This document shows positions 1-9,186 of a stretch of DNA of 62,409 nucleotides, one piece after another. Numbering within the stretch: the first letter of the stretch is position 1; each line of letters begins with the position of its first letter. The position numbers and the translations under genes are program-made. The notes under the pieces were generated by a model. That model worked only from the letters and a program-made list of their open reading frames with translations, ran no database searches and was not told the DNA's origin. Source of the stretch: Candidatus Cloacimonadota bacterium (GTDB lineage Bacteria; UBA4055); assembly GCA_002742935.1 (NCBI GenBank), contig PDON01000072.1:1-62409 (forward strand), written 5' to 3'.

Positions 1-31
1 TTGATTAAGTAATTTTCTAATAAGATACTAT

Positions 32-60
32 AAAAAAGCCTCAAATTTGAGGCTTTTTTT
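32..60. terminator. Bidirectional intrinsic terminator
   Basis: A GCCTCAAATTTGAGGC palindrome is flanked by an A-run on the left and a run of seven T on the right, so it can terminate in both directions. It lies downstream of engB (minus strand) and probably also closes a plus-strand gene outside the window. Confidence 0.85.
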
Positions 61-121
61 ATAGAGTGGGAATTAAAAGAGGTTGTGGAAGACGGAAGAT
101 GGAAGACCGATCAATACAGTT

Positions 122-139
122 TTATGTCGAACTCAGGTT
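122..139. repeat. Solo end of MITE-like family A
   Basis: The 18-mer TTATGTCGAACTCAGGTT is identical to the right end of the family-A element at 27646-27663. It ends two bases before the engB stop codon. No convincing opposite end is visible. Just upstream (87-108) is a short purine-rich direct repeat of GGAAGAC/GGAAGAT units. Confidence 0.6.
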
Positions 140-141
140 AA

Positions 142-741
142 CTATAAACTATCTTCCGTTAATACTGAAATTATCTCCAATACCCTTTCTCTATTGGTGT
201 TCTTTAGGGAACTGTAAGGTAAAATCTCAATAACAGATTGATCTTCAAAAAGTTTTCTTGTTTTCATTAACCTTTTATTAATTTCATTTTTTGAAATTTT
301 ATCACATTTTGAAAGAATAATAATTTGATCAATACCAAATTGTGTAAACATGTTTACCATACTTATATCATTTTGAGAGGGATCGTGTCTAATATCTATT
401 AAAGAAAAGGCAAGTTTTATCTCTTCCGTTTGATTTAGATATTTGTTTATCATCTTTTCCCAGCTTCTCTTTTCATATAGAGGTACTTTAGCATATCCAA
501 AACCCGGAAGATCAACAAAATAGAAATCCTTATTTATCAAAAAATAGTTTATTGTTCTTGTTTTACCGGGAGTCTGACTTGTTTTTGCAAGCTTTTTTCT
601 GGAAAGTACAGAGTTTATAAATGAAGATTTTCCAACATTTGATTTTCCTGCAAATAGAATCTGAATCTTTTCATCATGTATAAATGATGAAGAGTCAACA
701 GCTGATTTTATAAATTCACTTGTTTTTATTTTAAACTCCAT
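142..741 (-). CDS. engB: Ribosome-biogenesis GTP-binding protein EngB/YsxC
   Basis: Small TrmE-Era-EngA-EngB-type GTPase of 199 residues, the family's usual length, known to act in late 50S subunit assembly. Visible GTPase motifs: Walker A GKSNVGKSS (about 32-40), a TPGKTRT switch I segment (about 57-63), DLPG (77-80) and SKCDK (about 144-148), where Ser replaces the usual Thr/Asn of the guanine-specificity motif. The start is supported by GGGAG eight bases before the ATG. It stands alone, with the 32-60 terminator downstream. Confidence 0.96.
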   Translation of the reverse strand: MEFKIKTSEFIKSAVDSSSFIHDEKIQILFAGKSNVGKSSFINSVLSRKKLAKTSQTPGKTRTINYFLINKDFYFVDLPGFGYAKVPLYEKRSWEKMINKYLNQTEEIKLAFSLIDIRHDPSQNDISMVNMFTQFGIDQIIILSKCDKISKNEINKRLMKTRKLFEDQSVIEILPYSSLKNTNRERVLEIISVLTEDSL

Positions 742-819
742 ATTTTAAACTCCCAAATTAGTTAATATTTTATAATTGTATTGATTCCTTTTGAGTATAA
801 AAAGTTTATAACCTTTTAT

Positions 820-1170
820 CTATTTTCTTGAAAAGTGCCACCCGTTACCATGTGGGCATTGGTATATTTTAAGTTCAACACCTTTCTCTTTTAATATGAT
901 TTCAGATCTTCTTTTAGCATCTTGAAAACTTTTATAACTTTCTTTATTGTTACCATATCTGTCTCTACATTTTAAACATGTTATACTATCTGTATTTCTA
1001 TCTTCAGGAGAAAGGTGCCAAAATCCACATCTTTCACACCTGTATGGAACTAATTTTTGTCTGTATCTCAAATTAGCGTAATTTGCTCCCTCAATAGCTT
1101 CTTTTTTTGAGTAAAATTCAGATAAAGGTTTGTTTTTCGAACTGAAACAGCTCCTACTTTTTATATTCAT
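820..1170 (-). CDS. Small Cys/His-rich protein with a duplicated zinc-ribbon-like module
   Basis: 116 residues, no family recognised with certainty. The protein contains two copies of one module: a Ser-rich 'Y/F-S..(E)A' helix, then YxC, a second Cys or His, and a terminal WHxS. Copy 1 (about 15-54) has YRCERCGFWHLS; copy 2 (about 78-116) has YQCPHGNGWHFS. A CLKC pair lies between them (about residue 65). The Cys/His pattern suggests zinc binding and possibly nucleic-acid contact; that is inference. It lies upstream of engB on the same strand, 78 bases away. Confidence 0.7.
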   Translation of the reverse strand: MNIKSRSCFSSKNKPLSEFYSKKEAIEGANYANLRYRQKLVPYRCERCGFWHLSPEDRNTDSITCLKCRDRYGNNKESYKSFQDAKRRSEIILKEKGVELKIYQCPHGNGWHFSRK

Positions 1171-1275
1171 ACAATTCTCTTTACAACTTTTGTAGACAAT
1201 AGTTCAAACTTCTGTTTGATGAATATATTAACCTGTATTAAAAATATCTACAAAATTTATTCAAACTATTTAAAT

Positions 1276-1440
1276 AGATCTACTGAAAAAAGAAGCTATA
1301 AAATAAATAATTTAGGTTCGTTACCTCTTTGTAGTTGCCATTAAAAAGGATTTCTATCACTTATTCATTGTAAACTCTGCTTCCTTGGATCCATTTTATC
1401 GTAACCATCCAGTGTTTATGATCTTTTAAAAGTAGATCCT
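1276..1440. repeat. MITE-like family B element in the 1171-1603 gap
   Basis: The left end, AGATCTACTGAAAAAAGA, is matched by an inverted right end, TCTTTTAAAAGTAGATCCT. The interior segment 1341-1377 recurs at 3001-3037 (direct) and about 11083-11112 (inverted). No coding potential is seen. The rest of the 433-base gap is AT-rich; it should hold the promoters of the divergent genes, but none is clear by eye. Confidence 0.6.
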
Positions 1441-1603
1441 AAATAAGGGTAAAAAATAATATTTTTAAGTTGATTTTACATTAAAATATTTACTTATTTT
1501 ATATATGAAACTGTTAGGTTTTACTTTTATCTTTATAAGTTGATTATCTTTATTGATAGAAGAGAATTTAAGGATTATTAAAAGTAAATTTATGGGGCTA
1601 TAG

Positions 1604-1942
1604 ATGAAACTTAATATTAAAAATGAAGAGGGGATTGTATCGATAACAATTGAAGGTAACCTTGTTGGTAGTGATAATAATGAACTTAATACAGAGCTAC
1701 AAAAAATTATTGATAGTGGAATGGTTAAGCTCATAGTAAATATGAAAAATGTTGCTCAACTTGATAGTTTTGCTTTGGGGATTTTAGCGACCAGTGGAAG
1801 TGAAATTGAAAGTAGAAATGGTAAACTCAAGTTTGCCGAGCTACAACCATTTGTTGCAACTCTATTTAAAATGATGAGAATGAATGATCTTTTTGATATT
1901 TACGATACTTATGAAGAAGCCTTAGATTCATTTAAAAAGTAG
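1604..1942 (+). CDS. STAS-domain anti-sigma-factor antagonist
   Basis: 112 residues forming a single STAS domain (SpoIIAA/RsbV type). Members bind partner kinases or anti-sigma factors and are switched off by serine phosphorylation. The phosphorylatable site is visible as LDSFALGIL, Asp54-Ser55. The strand/helix pattern up to the C-terminal YDTYEEALDSF is complete. No cognate kinase, phosphatase or sigma factor is adjacent, so the partner must be encoded elsewhere. GGGG lies six bases before the ATG. Confidence 0.88.
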   Translation: MKLNIKNEEGIVSITIEGNLVGSDNNELNTELQKIIDSGMVKLIVNMKNVAQLDSFALGILATSGSEIESRNGKLKFAELQPFVATLFKMMRMNDLFDIYDTYEEALDSFKK

Positions 1943-1987
1943 TTTCTTCTTTACTCAAAATTTTATTTTATACTTTCTTGCCTATAA

Positions 1988-2054
1988 TTAGATCTGTTGC
2001 TGATTTTATATTTAACTAATTTAACTTCTTCATTACTTTTTCAGTAGATCTTAT
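1988..2054. repeat. Family B-like end sequence
   Basis: TTTTCAGTAGATCTTA at 2039-2054 matches the end motif of family B, with a degenerate inverted partner (TTAGATCTGTTGCTGA) near 1988. It lies between the STAS gene and the next gene. A further copy of the end motif is at 21733-21750. Confidence 0.4.
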
Positions 2055-2080
2055 GTAGAATTATTAGAAGATTATAACCA

Positions 2081-2989
2081 ATGAAAACAGATGTTTTATT
2101 AAATGTTTTTGGGAAACCTTGGCAAACCTTACTTTCAATCTTTTCACTCCTAAACTATAGTGATAGATATATAGGAAAATTTTATATTAGTTTTGAACCT
2201 GTTGATGTTGTAATTGATGGGGTTGAGAATTATAAGAGTATTATTTTAGATAGATTAAAGAGAGAGATTAGGGATAGGGTTGTTATATATACCCCCAAAC
2301 ATTGGTTCAGATCTGACATTCCTTATGATAATAATCTTTCAAAAGATACTCGTTATAGACACTCTGTAAGGTATCAATACGGTTGGGAAAGATCTAGAGA
2401 AGATTATGTGTTTATAACTCATAATGATGTTGAATTTACGGGTGATATTTTAGGACATCTTCACTCTAAAATAGATGATTCTATAGGTGTAGGTGATATT
2501 GGTCAATGTTGGAACTGTCCTTTAAGTTGGGAAAATGTATGCTGTTCTGAAAACTATTTTGATAAGAGGTTATCTCACAAAGAGCTTAGAGAGATTTATT
2601 GGAGCTCCATACCTCCAAAAGGTTTAGTTAAGAGACCTTATCATTCACCTAAATTTAATAAAACAATTGAAGATTTTTCTTGGCCTACTCCGGAATGCAG
2701 AATTAATGAGTGGAGTGCTCTAATCAATCTAAAAATTGCCAGAGAGATTACTCAACCAAATGGAAAAATTGTTCCTTTTGGATCTAAATGGGGGGAAGTT
2801 ACGGTATTTGATACCGGTGTTGAATGGTTTAGGGGTATTTCAAATCTTGGTTATAGATTTGTTCACACGGATATTTATAGATATTTAATCCACAATGCAG
2901 GTAAGCCTGTTATGGGTAATAAGGAGTTATATATCAGTAAAGAGAGGCACGCAAAAGAGGTGTTAGAAAATAAATTTGGAATAAAGTAA
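2081..2989 (+). CDS. Glycosyltransferase-like protein (GT-A-like N-terminus)
   Basis: 302 residues, no signal peptide or membrane segment. The N-terminus (LLNVFGKPWQTLLSIFSLL) followed by a basic segment and ITHNDVEF around residues 113-120 resembles the nucleotide-binding start and DXD-type metal site of GT-A glycosyltransferases. The rest has a Cys-rich loop (GQCWNCP...VCC, about 146-160) and a His/Trp-rich C-terminal half. No polysaccharide genes are adjacent, so the substrate is unknown. The ribosome site is weak. Function is inferred from pattern only. Confidence 0.5.
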   Translation: MKTDVLLNVFGKPWQTLLSIFSLLNYSDRYIGKFYISFEPVDVVIDGVENYKSIILDRLKREIRDRVVIYTPKHWFRSDIPYDNNLSKDTRYRHSVRYQYGWERSREDYVFITHNDVEFTGDILGHLHSKIDDSIGVGDIGQCWNCPLSWENVCCSENYFDKRLSHKELREIYWSSIPPKGLVKRPYHSPKFNKTIEDFSWPTPECRINEWSALINLKIAREITQPNGKIVPFGSKWGEVTVFDTGVEWFRGISNLGYRFVHTDIYRYLIHNAGKPVMGNKELYISKERHAKEVLENKFGIK

Positions 2990-3000
2990 TCTAAACTAGG

Positions 3001-3037
3001 TTAAAAATGGTTTCTATTACTTATTCATTGTGAGTTC
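3001..3037. repeat. Core of repeat family B (partial copy)
   Basis: The segment is about 80% identical to 1341-1377, sharing CTTATTCATTGT and a flanking TTAAAAA. The inverted ends of the family are not obvious here, so it looks like a decayed copy. Confidence 0.55.
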
Positions 3038-3195
3038 TATATTTTACCGTAACTTCTATTTTCCAACTCTTTCAATTGGAATCTATATATTCATTTAATA
3101 TTTTAACAAACTTTTAAAACAATGATCATATATTGCTTAAAGAGATATGTGTACAATTAAAGGAAAAGTATAACTTTTATAAATTAAGAGAATAG

Positions 3196-6100
3196 ATGAA
3201 TAAATTTTATATAGGCATAGATATAGGTTCAACAACTATTAAATGTGTAGTAAATAGTGGTAATGAAACAGTTTATAGTAGCTATGAAAGACATTATTCA
3301 TTGCAAAAACCTAAATTGTTAGAACTTATCAAAAGATTAATTGATCGCTTTGGAAATGTGGAAAGTAGTTTAACTTTTACCGGTAGTGGAGGTAAATTGA
3401 TTGCAGATCAGATCTCTTTTCCCTTTCTTCAAGAAGTTGTTGCTACCAAAATTGCCATAAAGCTATTTGTTGATAATCCCGGTACAATAATTGAAATTGG
3501 CGGTCAAGATTCCAAGCTTATTGAGTACAAATATGAAAATGGAAAATATTTAGGGAGCTCAATGAAAATGAATAGTAGCTGTGCAGGAGGTACAGGTGCT
3601 TTTCTTGATGAGATATGTTCCCTCTTAAAGGTTTCAAATGAAGAGTTTAACAATCTTGCAAAAAAAGGGGAAAGATTACATCAGATTTCCGGTAGGTGTG
3701 GTGTGTTTGCAAAAACAGATATTCAGCCCTTAATAAACAATGGAGTTACGAGAGAGGATATTGCTCTTTCAACCTATCATGCCGTTGTTAAGCAGATCAT
3801 AACTACACTTGGCAGAGGTTCATCAATTAAATCTCCTCTTGTACTTTGTGGAGGCCCTATCTCATTTTCATCATCACTTGTTGAATCATTTAAAAATTTT
3901 ACCCAACTGGATGATGATAATATCATGGTACCCGATAATTGCGAATATTTGGTCGCTAAAGGAGCTATGATCCATAGTAAAGAAAAGAGTTCATTTAAGA
4001 ATCTTTCAGTTATTTTAAGTTTACTTGAAAAGAGTAGTGTTAGTAGTGAAACTATTAAAGAAAGACCTCTCTTTAGAAATATTGAGGAGAGTAAAAATTT
4101 TTTTCTAAGACATTCTATGGAGGAAAAAATTTATCCTCTTGAATCGGGAGATATATACATTGGTATTGATGCCGGTTCTACTACAATTAAGTTTGTTTTT
4201 CTAAACAGGGATTTTAATCCGGTCTATACCTTTTATAAAAATTCTGATGGAGAACCTTTAAAGGTTTTAAAAAATGGTTTAATAGAGGGATTTGAATTTA
4301 TAGAAAAGAGAGGTTTTAAACCAAAAGTTTTAGCTTCAGGATCTACTGGTTACGGTGAAGAGTTAATAAAATGTGGGTTTAGTTGTAGTTACTCTGATGT
4401 TGAGACCATAGCACATTTTAGAGCAGCAAATCACTATTTTAGAGATCTCTCTTTTATTCTCGATATTGGTGGGCAGGATATGAAAGCTATCTACATTGAG
4501 AATGGTGTTATAACAGATATTATTTTGAATGAAGCATGCTCTGCAGGATGTGGATCTTTTTTACAATCTTATTCAGATAGTATTGGTGTAGATATTAAGG
4601 ATTATGCAAAAGAAGCATTTAAGTCAAAACTTCCTGCAAAACTTGGTTCAAGGTGTACCGTGTTTATGAACTCCTCCGTAATAACAGAACAGAGGGAGGG
4701 TAAAAGTAAAGAGGATATTTTAGCGGGACTTTCATTTTCTATTGTAAAAAATCTTTTTTCAAGAATTTTAAGAGGAAGTAAAAATTTAGGTAATACTATT
4801 GTTGTTCAAGGCGGTACTTTTAAAAATGATTCTGTTTTAAGAGCATTTGAAATTTTTCTTAATAAGGAGGTTAAAAGAGCTCCTTATCCCGGTTTGATGG
4901 GTGCTTTGGGAGTTGCAATTCTTGCATCTGAAAAGGGGGGGAGATCACAATTCCCAAATATTGATAAACTTAAAAAATTAGATTTCTCTATTGAGGCTGA
5001 TAGAGTATGTAAGCTTTGTAATAATAGTTGTGTTTTACATACTATTAGATTTAGTCATGGGGGTACCCATATAAGTGGTAATAGATGTGAAAGGGGAGTT
5101 GGTAAAAATTTAGTAAAAAAAGTTAATCTTTTCAATGGCTTTAAGTACAAGAGAGAGCTACTATCTAAATTTATGAATAGTAGTTATGGTAGTGGAAAAG
5201 TTATCGGAATTCCTCTGGTGTTTGAAATCTGGAACTCTCTACCTTTTTGGCAAACAGTTTTTAATGATTTAGGTTTTAAAACTATTGTTGCTTCTTCATT
5301 TAACAAAAATAGTAGTAGATCTGATGCTACCATACCTTCTGAGAGTATATGTTATCCGGCAAAGATTGTTCACAAATATGTAGATAAACTTATCTCTATG
5401 GGTTGTGATTATATCTTTTTCCCAATGATTCATAAAGTAGAACCTCTTGTAGAGGAGTCAAGAGCACATTATATATGCTCTGTAGTTCAAGGTTATCCTG
5501 CTACAATTAAACATAATATGGATAATCTTCTTGGTGATATTGAGATTCTTACTCCACAATTTCATTTCTTTTCTCAAAAGGCAAGAAGAGAGCAGACCGC
5601 TAAATTTCTTTGGGAAAAATTCAATATTCCCTATAAAAGAGGTCTCAAATCTGTAAATAAAGGTATTGAAGTTCTTGAAGAGTTTAGATCTTCTCTATTA
5701 AAAGGTTTAGATAGGTGTAAAGAGGGGGAAGGAACCATTATAGTTGCCGGAAGACCTTATCATGGGGATAAACATATCAATCAAGATATTCCAAACCTTA
5801 TAAATGGATTGGGTTACAATGTTATTACCTTGGATAATCTTCCAGATCTTAAAGAAATAGATTTAGCCCCTGTAAGAGCTGAAACAGATATAAATTACCA
5901 AGATCTTATATACAGGTCAGCCATATATTGTGCCAATCATCCAAATTTCCACATGGTTCAATTAGTAAGTTTTGGTTGTGGACATGATGCTATTGTAACA
6001 GATGAAGTTAATAGGCTTCTTAAAGTCAGTGGTAAACAGCTTCTAATACTTAAACTTGATGAAACCGTATCAAAAAACGGTATGCTTATAAGAATTAGAT

Positions 6101-7374
6101 CCTTTATTGAATCTATCAAAAATAGAAAAATATTAAAAGGTGAATTTCCTAAACCCTTTAATCTTCAATATAAAAAAGCTGATAGAAAGTTTAAAACAAT
6201 TCTTATTCCCAATATATCAGAATCTTTTGGAGAGCTTTCTTCAGGGGTAATGGCAAAATCCGGGTATCAAGCAAAGCCTTTACCATTTCCCGATCATTCT
6301 GTTTTTGAAACAGGTAAGCTTTATACAAATAACGATGTCTGTTTTCCTGTTCAACTTATTGTAGGCGAGGTTATAAACTATATTAAATCTAACAATTTAG
6401 ATCCTAAGGATTTTGCTCTTTCGGTTCCTAAAATTATAGGGGATTGCAGATTAGCTCAATACTCAATGATCTGTAGAAAAAGTTTTGATGATGCAGGTCT
6501 TGAAAACTTAGCAATTGTTACTACAGGAGATGATACAAAAGGTTTACATCCGGGATTTGTATCAGATACTAAATTTCAAGTAGGTATGTTGTATGCTGTT
6601 GTGGTTCATGATATAATTGAACAAATATTTAGAAGAGCCAGATGTTATGAACTTTTTAAGGGCGAATCTAATCATCTCTTTAAAAGTTATGTGAAAAAGT
6701 TTAGAATCTCATTTGAAAGAGGTAATAAATATGTTTTAAGAACATTGAGAGATTTTGTGGAATCTTTTAACAATATAGAGACTAAACCTTTTGATAAGGA
6801 GAGGATCTTTATTACCGGAGAGGTTATGCTAAAGCATCATCATACCGGGAATAGGGATCTTGAAAAATATTTGGAGTCTTTGGGGTATGAGGTTATTATT
6901 TCTTCAATGTTACCTGTTCTAAATAAAGATTATATTGAGTTTAAAAGAATGAAAAAGAGATATAATCACCCCGGTTCATTTTTGGAAAGTATGATAAATT
7001 CAATCTCTATAAAACTTATTGACAATATATTTAATAAAGGTGAGAAGATATTTAAAAGATCCAAATTTTACAGGAAGGTTCCTACATACAGTAGCTATCA
7101 ATCAAAATATAATTATTTCTTCGATTCAAGTTTTGCTGCCGGAGAGGGTTGTTTAATACCTTCTGAGATTGTTTTTAATGCTGAAAATGGAGTAAAAAAG
7201 TTTATTATAGTTCAACCATTTGGATGTATGCCTAACCATGTTGCCGGAAGAGGTATGGAAAAGCCTTTGCAAAAGATCTACAAGGATATTAAGATTTTAA
7301 GTTTAGATTATGATCCTGATAGTAGCTATGCAAATATTGAGAATAGGATACTCATGTTTGTAAATGATTTTTAA
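3196..7374 (+). CDS. Giant 2-hydroxyacyl-CoA dehydratase activase-related protein (two BadF/HgdC domains)
   Basis: 1392 residues. Two tandem acetate/sugar-kinase-fold activase domains are visible: IGIDIGSTTIK (residue 6 on) with SSCAGGTGAFLDE, and IGIDAGSTTIK (about 322 on) with EACSAGCGSF. The Cys residues in these motifs ligate the inter-subunit [4Fe-4S] cluster in HgdC. A Cys-rich patch (CKLCNNSC, about 605) and a DUF2229/dehydratase-subunit-like C-terminal half follow. The family uses ATP hydrolysis to drive one-electron transfer to radical (R)-2-hydroxyacyl-CoA dehydratases; the giant fused form occurs in many anaerobes with its substrate unassigned. No dehydratase subunits are adjacent. 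The start is supported by AAGAGA four bases before the ATG. Confidence 0.9.
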   Translation: MNKFYIGIDIGSTTIKCVVNSGNETVYSSYERHYSLQKPKLLELIKRLIDRFGNVESSLTFTGSGGKLIADQISFPFLQEVVATKIAIKLFVDNPGTIIEIGGQDSKLIEYKYENGKYLGSSMKMNSSCAGGTGAFLDEICSLLKVSNEEFNNLAKKGERLHQISGRCGVFAKTDIQPLINNGVTREDIALSTYHAVVKQIITTLGRGSSIKSPLVLCGGPISFSSSLVESFKNFTQLDDDNIMVPDNCEYLVAKGAMIHSKEKSSFKNLSVILSLLEKSSVSSETIKERPLFRNIEESKNFFLRHSMEEKIYPLESGDIYIGIDAGSTTIKFVFLNRDFNPVYTFYKNSDGEPLKVLKNGLIEGFEFIEKRGFKPKVLASGSTGYGEELIKCGFSCSYSDVETIAHFRAANHYFRDLSFILDIGGQDMKAIYIENGVITDIILNEACSAGCGSFLQSYSDSIGVDIKDYAKEAFKSKLPAKLGSRCTVFMNSSVITEQREGKSKEDILAGLSFSIVKNLFSRILRGSKNLGNTIVVQGGTFKNDSVLRAFEIFLNKEVKRAPYPGLMGALGVAILASEKGGRSQFPNIDKLKKLDFSIEADRVCKLCNNSCVLHTIRFSHGGTHISGNRCERGVGKNLVKKVNLFNGFKYKRELLSKFMNSSYGSGKVIGIPLVFEIWNSLPFWQTVFNDLGFKTIVASSFNKNSSRSDATIPSESICYPAKIVHKYVDKLISMGCDYIFFPMIHKVEPLVEESRAHYICSVVQGYPATIKHNMDNLLGDIEILTPQFHFFSQKARREQTAKFLWEKFNIPYKRGLKSVNKGIEVLEEFRSSLLKGLDRCKEGEGTIIVAGRPYHGDKHINQDIPNLINGLGYNVITLDNLPDLKEIDLAPVRAETDINYQDLIYRSAIYCANHPNFHMVQLVSFGCGHDAIVTDEVNRLLKVSGKQLLILKLDETVSKNGMLIRIRSFIESIKNRKILKGEFPKPFNLQYKKADRKFKTILIPNISESFGELSSGVMAKSGYQAKPLPFPDHSVFETGKLYTNNDVCFPVQLIVGEVINYIKSNNLDPKDFALSVPKIIGDCRLAQYSMICRKSFDDAGLENLAIVTTGDDTKGLHPGFVSDTKFQVGMLYAVVVHDIIEQIFRRARCYELFKGESNHLFKSYVKKFRISFERGNKYVLRTLRDFVESFNNIETKPFDKERIFITGEVMLKHHHTGNRDLEKYLESLGYEVIISSMLPVLNKDYIEFKRMKKRYNHPGSFLESMINSISIKLIDNIFNKGEKIFKRSKFYRKVPTYSSYQSKYNYFFDSSFAAGEGCLIPSEIVFNAENGVKKFIIVQPFGCMPNHVAGRGMEKPLQKIYKDIKILSLDYDPDSSYANIENRILMFVNDF

Positions 7375-7487
7375 TTAAGATGGCATATTTTGGTATACGA
7401 GATAATAATTATTTATCTTTTTTCATTGAAAGAGGTGCTATTGATCTTTAAATTTTGGTTATAGTCTAACGAAATTAGAGGTGTTTT

Positions 7488-8567
7488 ATGAAAAAATATT
7501 GTTTGTTTGTAATGGTTATTATATTTTCGCTCTACAGTTTTCCCAAACCCGGGATAGCTTATAATCCTAAAAAATATATTTCCTATAAGCTTGAGACTCC
7601 TATAATTTGTGATGGAAATATTACGGATTCTGAATGGAAAGATGTTGAGTGGAGTAGTTATTTTGTTGATATAGAGGGGGATCTAAAACCTAAACCAAGA
7701 CTTAAAACAAGAGTAAAAATGGGTTTTGATAAAAACTATTTCTATTTTGCGGCAGAGATGGAGGAACCTCATATATGGGGAACTTTGACAGAGAGAGATG
7801 CAGTTATCTACTTTGACAATGATATTGAGATATTTATAGATCCTGATGGAGATACACACAACTATTATGAACTTGAGATTAATAGTTTAGGTACTGAATG
7901 GGATCTTTTTATTACTACTCCTTATAGGGATAAGTTTTGCCATGCTATAGACAGTTGGGATATTGCAGGTATAAAAACAGGGGTTTCTTTAGATGGAACT
8001 ATAAATGATAATAGTGATATTGATAAAAAATGGTGTGTAGAGGTAGCCATTCCTTGGAAAGTTTTAGAGGAAGCAGCTCCTCATGGAGGTATGCCTAAAG
8101 ATAAAGAGCAGTGGAAAGTAAATTTTTCCAGAGTACAATGGGAGCTTGATAAGGTTGGAAAAGGTTATAAAAAATCTGTAGATGAAAATGGTAAAACCCT
8201 TCCTGAAAATAATTGGGTTTGGTCTCCTCAAGGTATAATAGCAATGCACTATCCTGAAATGTGGGGTATAGTTCAGTTTTCCCATAACTCTCCAAAGAAT
8301 AAGGTTGAGTTTATTCCTAATCCTGAAGACAGCATAAGGTATTTTCTAAGAGAGATCTACTACTTCCAGAGAGAGTATTACGAAAAGAATAATACCTACG
8401 CTAAAAATCTTTCGGAGCAGTTGAAAATATTAGGAAAGAATCATAAACTAACTACGGATATAACAACTCTTGGTGATCACTACTACATAATGTGTACTAA
8501 CCTTTTAACTAATAAGAGATGGTATTTAAGAAGTGATGGTAAAATTTGGTCTGAGGAGAAAAAGTAG
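7488..8567 (+). CDS. Exported CBM9-like protein with pilin-like C-terminal segment
   Basis: 359 residues. An N-terminal signal sequence (KKYCLFVMVIIFSLYSF...) is followed by a carbohydrate-binding family 9-like beta-sandwich, with the typical ICDGNITDSEWKD opening and FDNDIEIFIDPDGD core (about 30-270). The C-terminal 80 residues (YFLREIYYFQREYYEKNNTY onward) resemble the globular part of small pilin-like domains; that comparison is inference. The protein likely binds a sugar polymer in the periplasm or at the surface. AGAGGTG precedes the ATG. No catalytic glycosidase is fused or adjacent. Confidence 0.8.
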   Translation: MKKYCLFVMVIIFSLYSFPKPGIAYNPKKYISYKLETPIICDGNITDSEWKDVEWSSYFVDIEGDLKPKPRLKTRVKMGFDKNYFYFAAEMEEPHIWGTLTERDAVIYFDNDIEIFIDPDGDTHNYYELEINSLGTEWDLFITTPYRDKFCHAIDSWDIAGIKTGVSLDGTINDNSDIDKKWCVEVAIPWKVLEEAAPHGGMPKDKEQWKVNFSRVQWELDKVGKGYKKSVDENGKTLPENNWVWSPQGIIAMHYPEMWGIVQFSHNSPKNKVEFIPNPEDSIRYFLREIYYFQREYYEKNNTYAKNLSEQLKILGKNHKLTTDITTLGDHYYIMCTNLLTNKRWYLRSDGKIWSEEKK

Positions 8568-8575
8568 TATTATTG

Positions 8576-9038
8576 AATCTGAGTTAGATATAACTGTTTA
8601 TCTAATATTTCGCATAATAAATAGAATGATACATACAAATGTATTGATCAGTTTCTACATCCCTCAAAAACTTGATGACGCAATAATGCAAAGTTTATCG
8701 AAAGTCTGAGGGGAAAGTTTTAAGGTTTTTGTAAAAACCTATAAACTTTTTATGGCACTTCTTTTGTAGCCAAAAGAAACAAAAGCTCTTCTTTTTCTTA
8801 TCAAAAAGAAGCAAAAACATAATTGGGGCATAAAGCCCGGAAACTTTTTTTGGAATGGTATATTATTTGTTTCCGATATAGAGGATACATCGGTGATGGA
8901 GGTTTGCTTTAGATCCTTCTTTTAGAAGATTCCAAGTTTAATGGTTTTGATGTAGTTTACTACTATACATAAGTTGTAATTTTATATCTAGTTTGTATTA
9001 TTACATAAGATAGTTTGTTTTTATATGGAATTCAGATT
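8576..9038. repeat. Composite MITE-like element (family A ends, family C core), fills the 8568-9122 gap
   Basis: Ends are inverted: AATCTGAGTTAGATATAA at 8576-8593 and the complement of AATCTGAATTCCATATAA at 9021-9038 (15 of 18 match). The interior carries a family C segment (8816-8945) with the 20-base CATAATTGGGGCATAAAGCC and a GGTTTGCTTTAGATCCTTC block, both recurring near 62100-62240 and in decayed form near 23800-23890. The segment 8615-8655 also recurs at 23603-23645. No transposase or reading frame of note. Confidence 0.7.
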
Positions 9039-9122
9039 ACTAAAGGTTAAAAAGTATAAAACTTAAAAATTACCAATTTTATTGAATAGCTATGGTTCTC
9101 TTTAATAGGAGTATCCTAAACT

Positions 9123-9159
9123 AAAAAGCTCAAGAACAGTTTACTGCTCTTGAGCTTTT
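9123..9159 (-). terminator. Intrinsic terminator of the symporter gene
   Basis: AAAGCTCAAGAACAGT pairs with ACTGCTCTTGAGCTTT with one mismatch. On the minus strand the hairpin is followed by TTTTTAG. It lies 27 bases past the stop of the minus-strand symporter gene. Confidence 0.85.
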
Positions 9160-9186
9160 GGTTTAATCTTTTGATAAGCCTAAACT

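Noticed and set aside
1465..1734. Minus-strand frame before and over the STAS gene
   Set aside because: It overlaps the clear STAS start on the other strand, has a low-complexity Ile/Leu/Ser-rich composition and no ribosome site.
8576..9038. CRISPR array or tRNA cluster in the repeat-rich gaps
   Set aside because: Repeats are not regularly spaced, no equal-length spacers occur, and no cloverleaf with a recognisable T-loop was seen.
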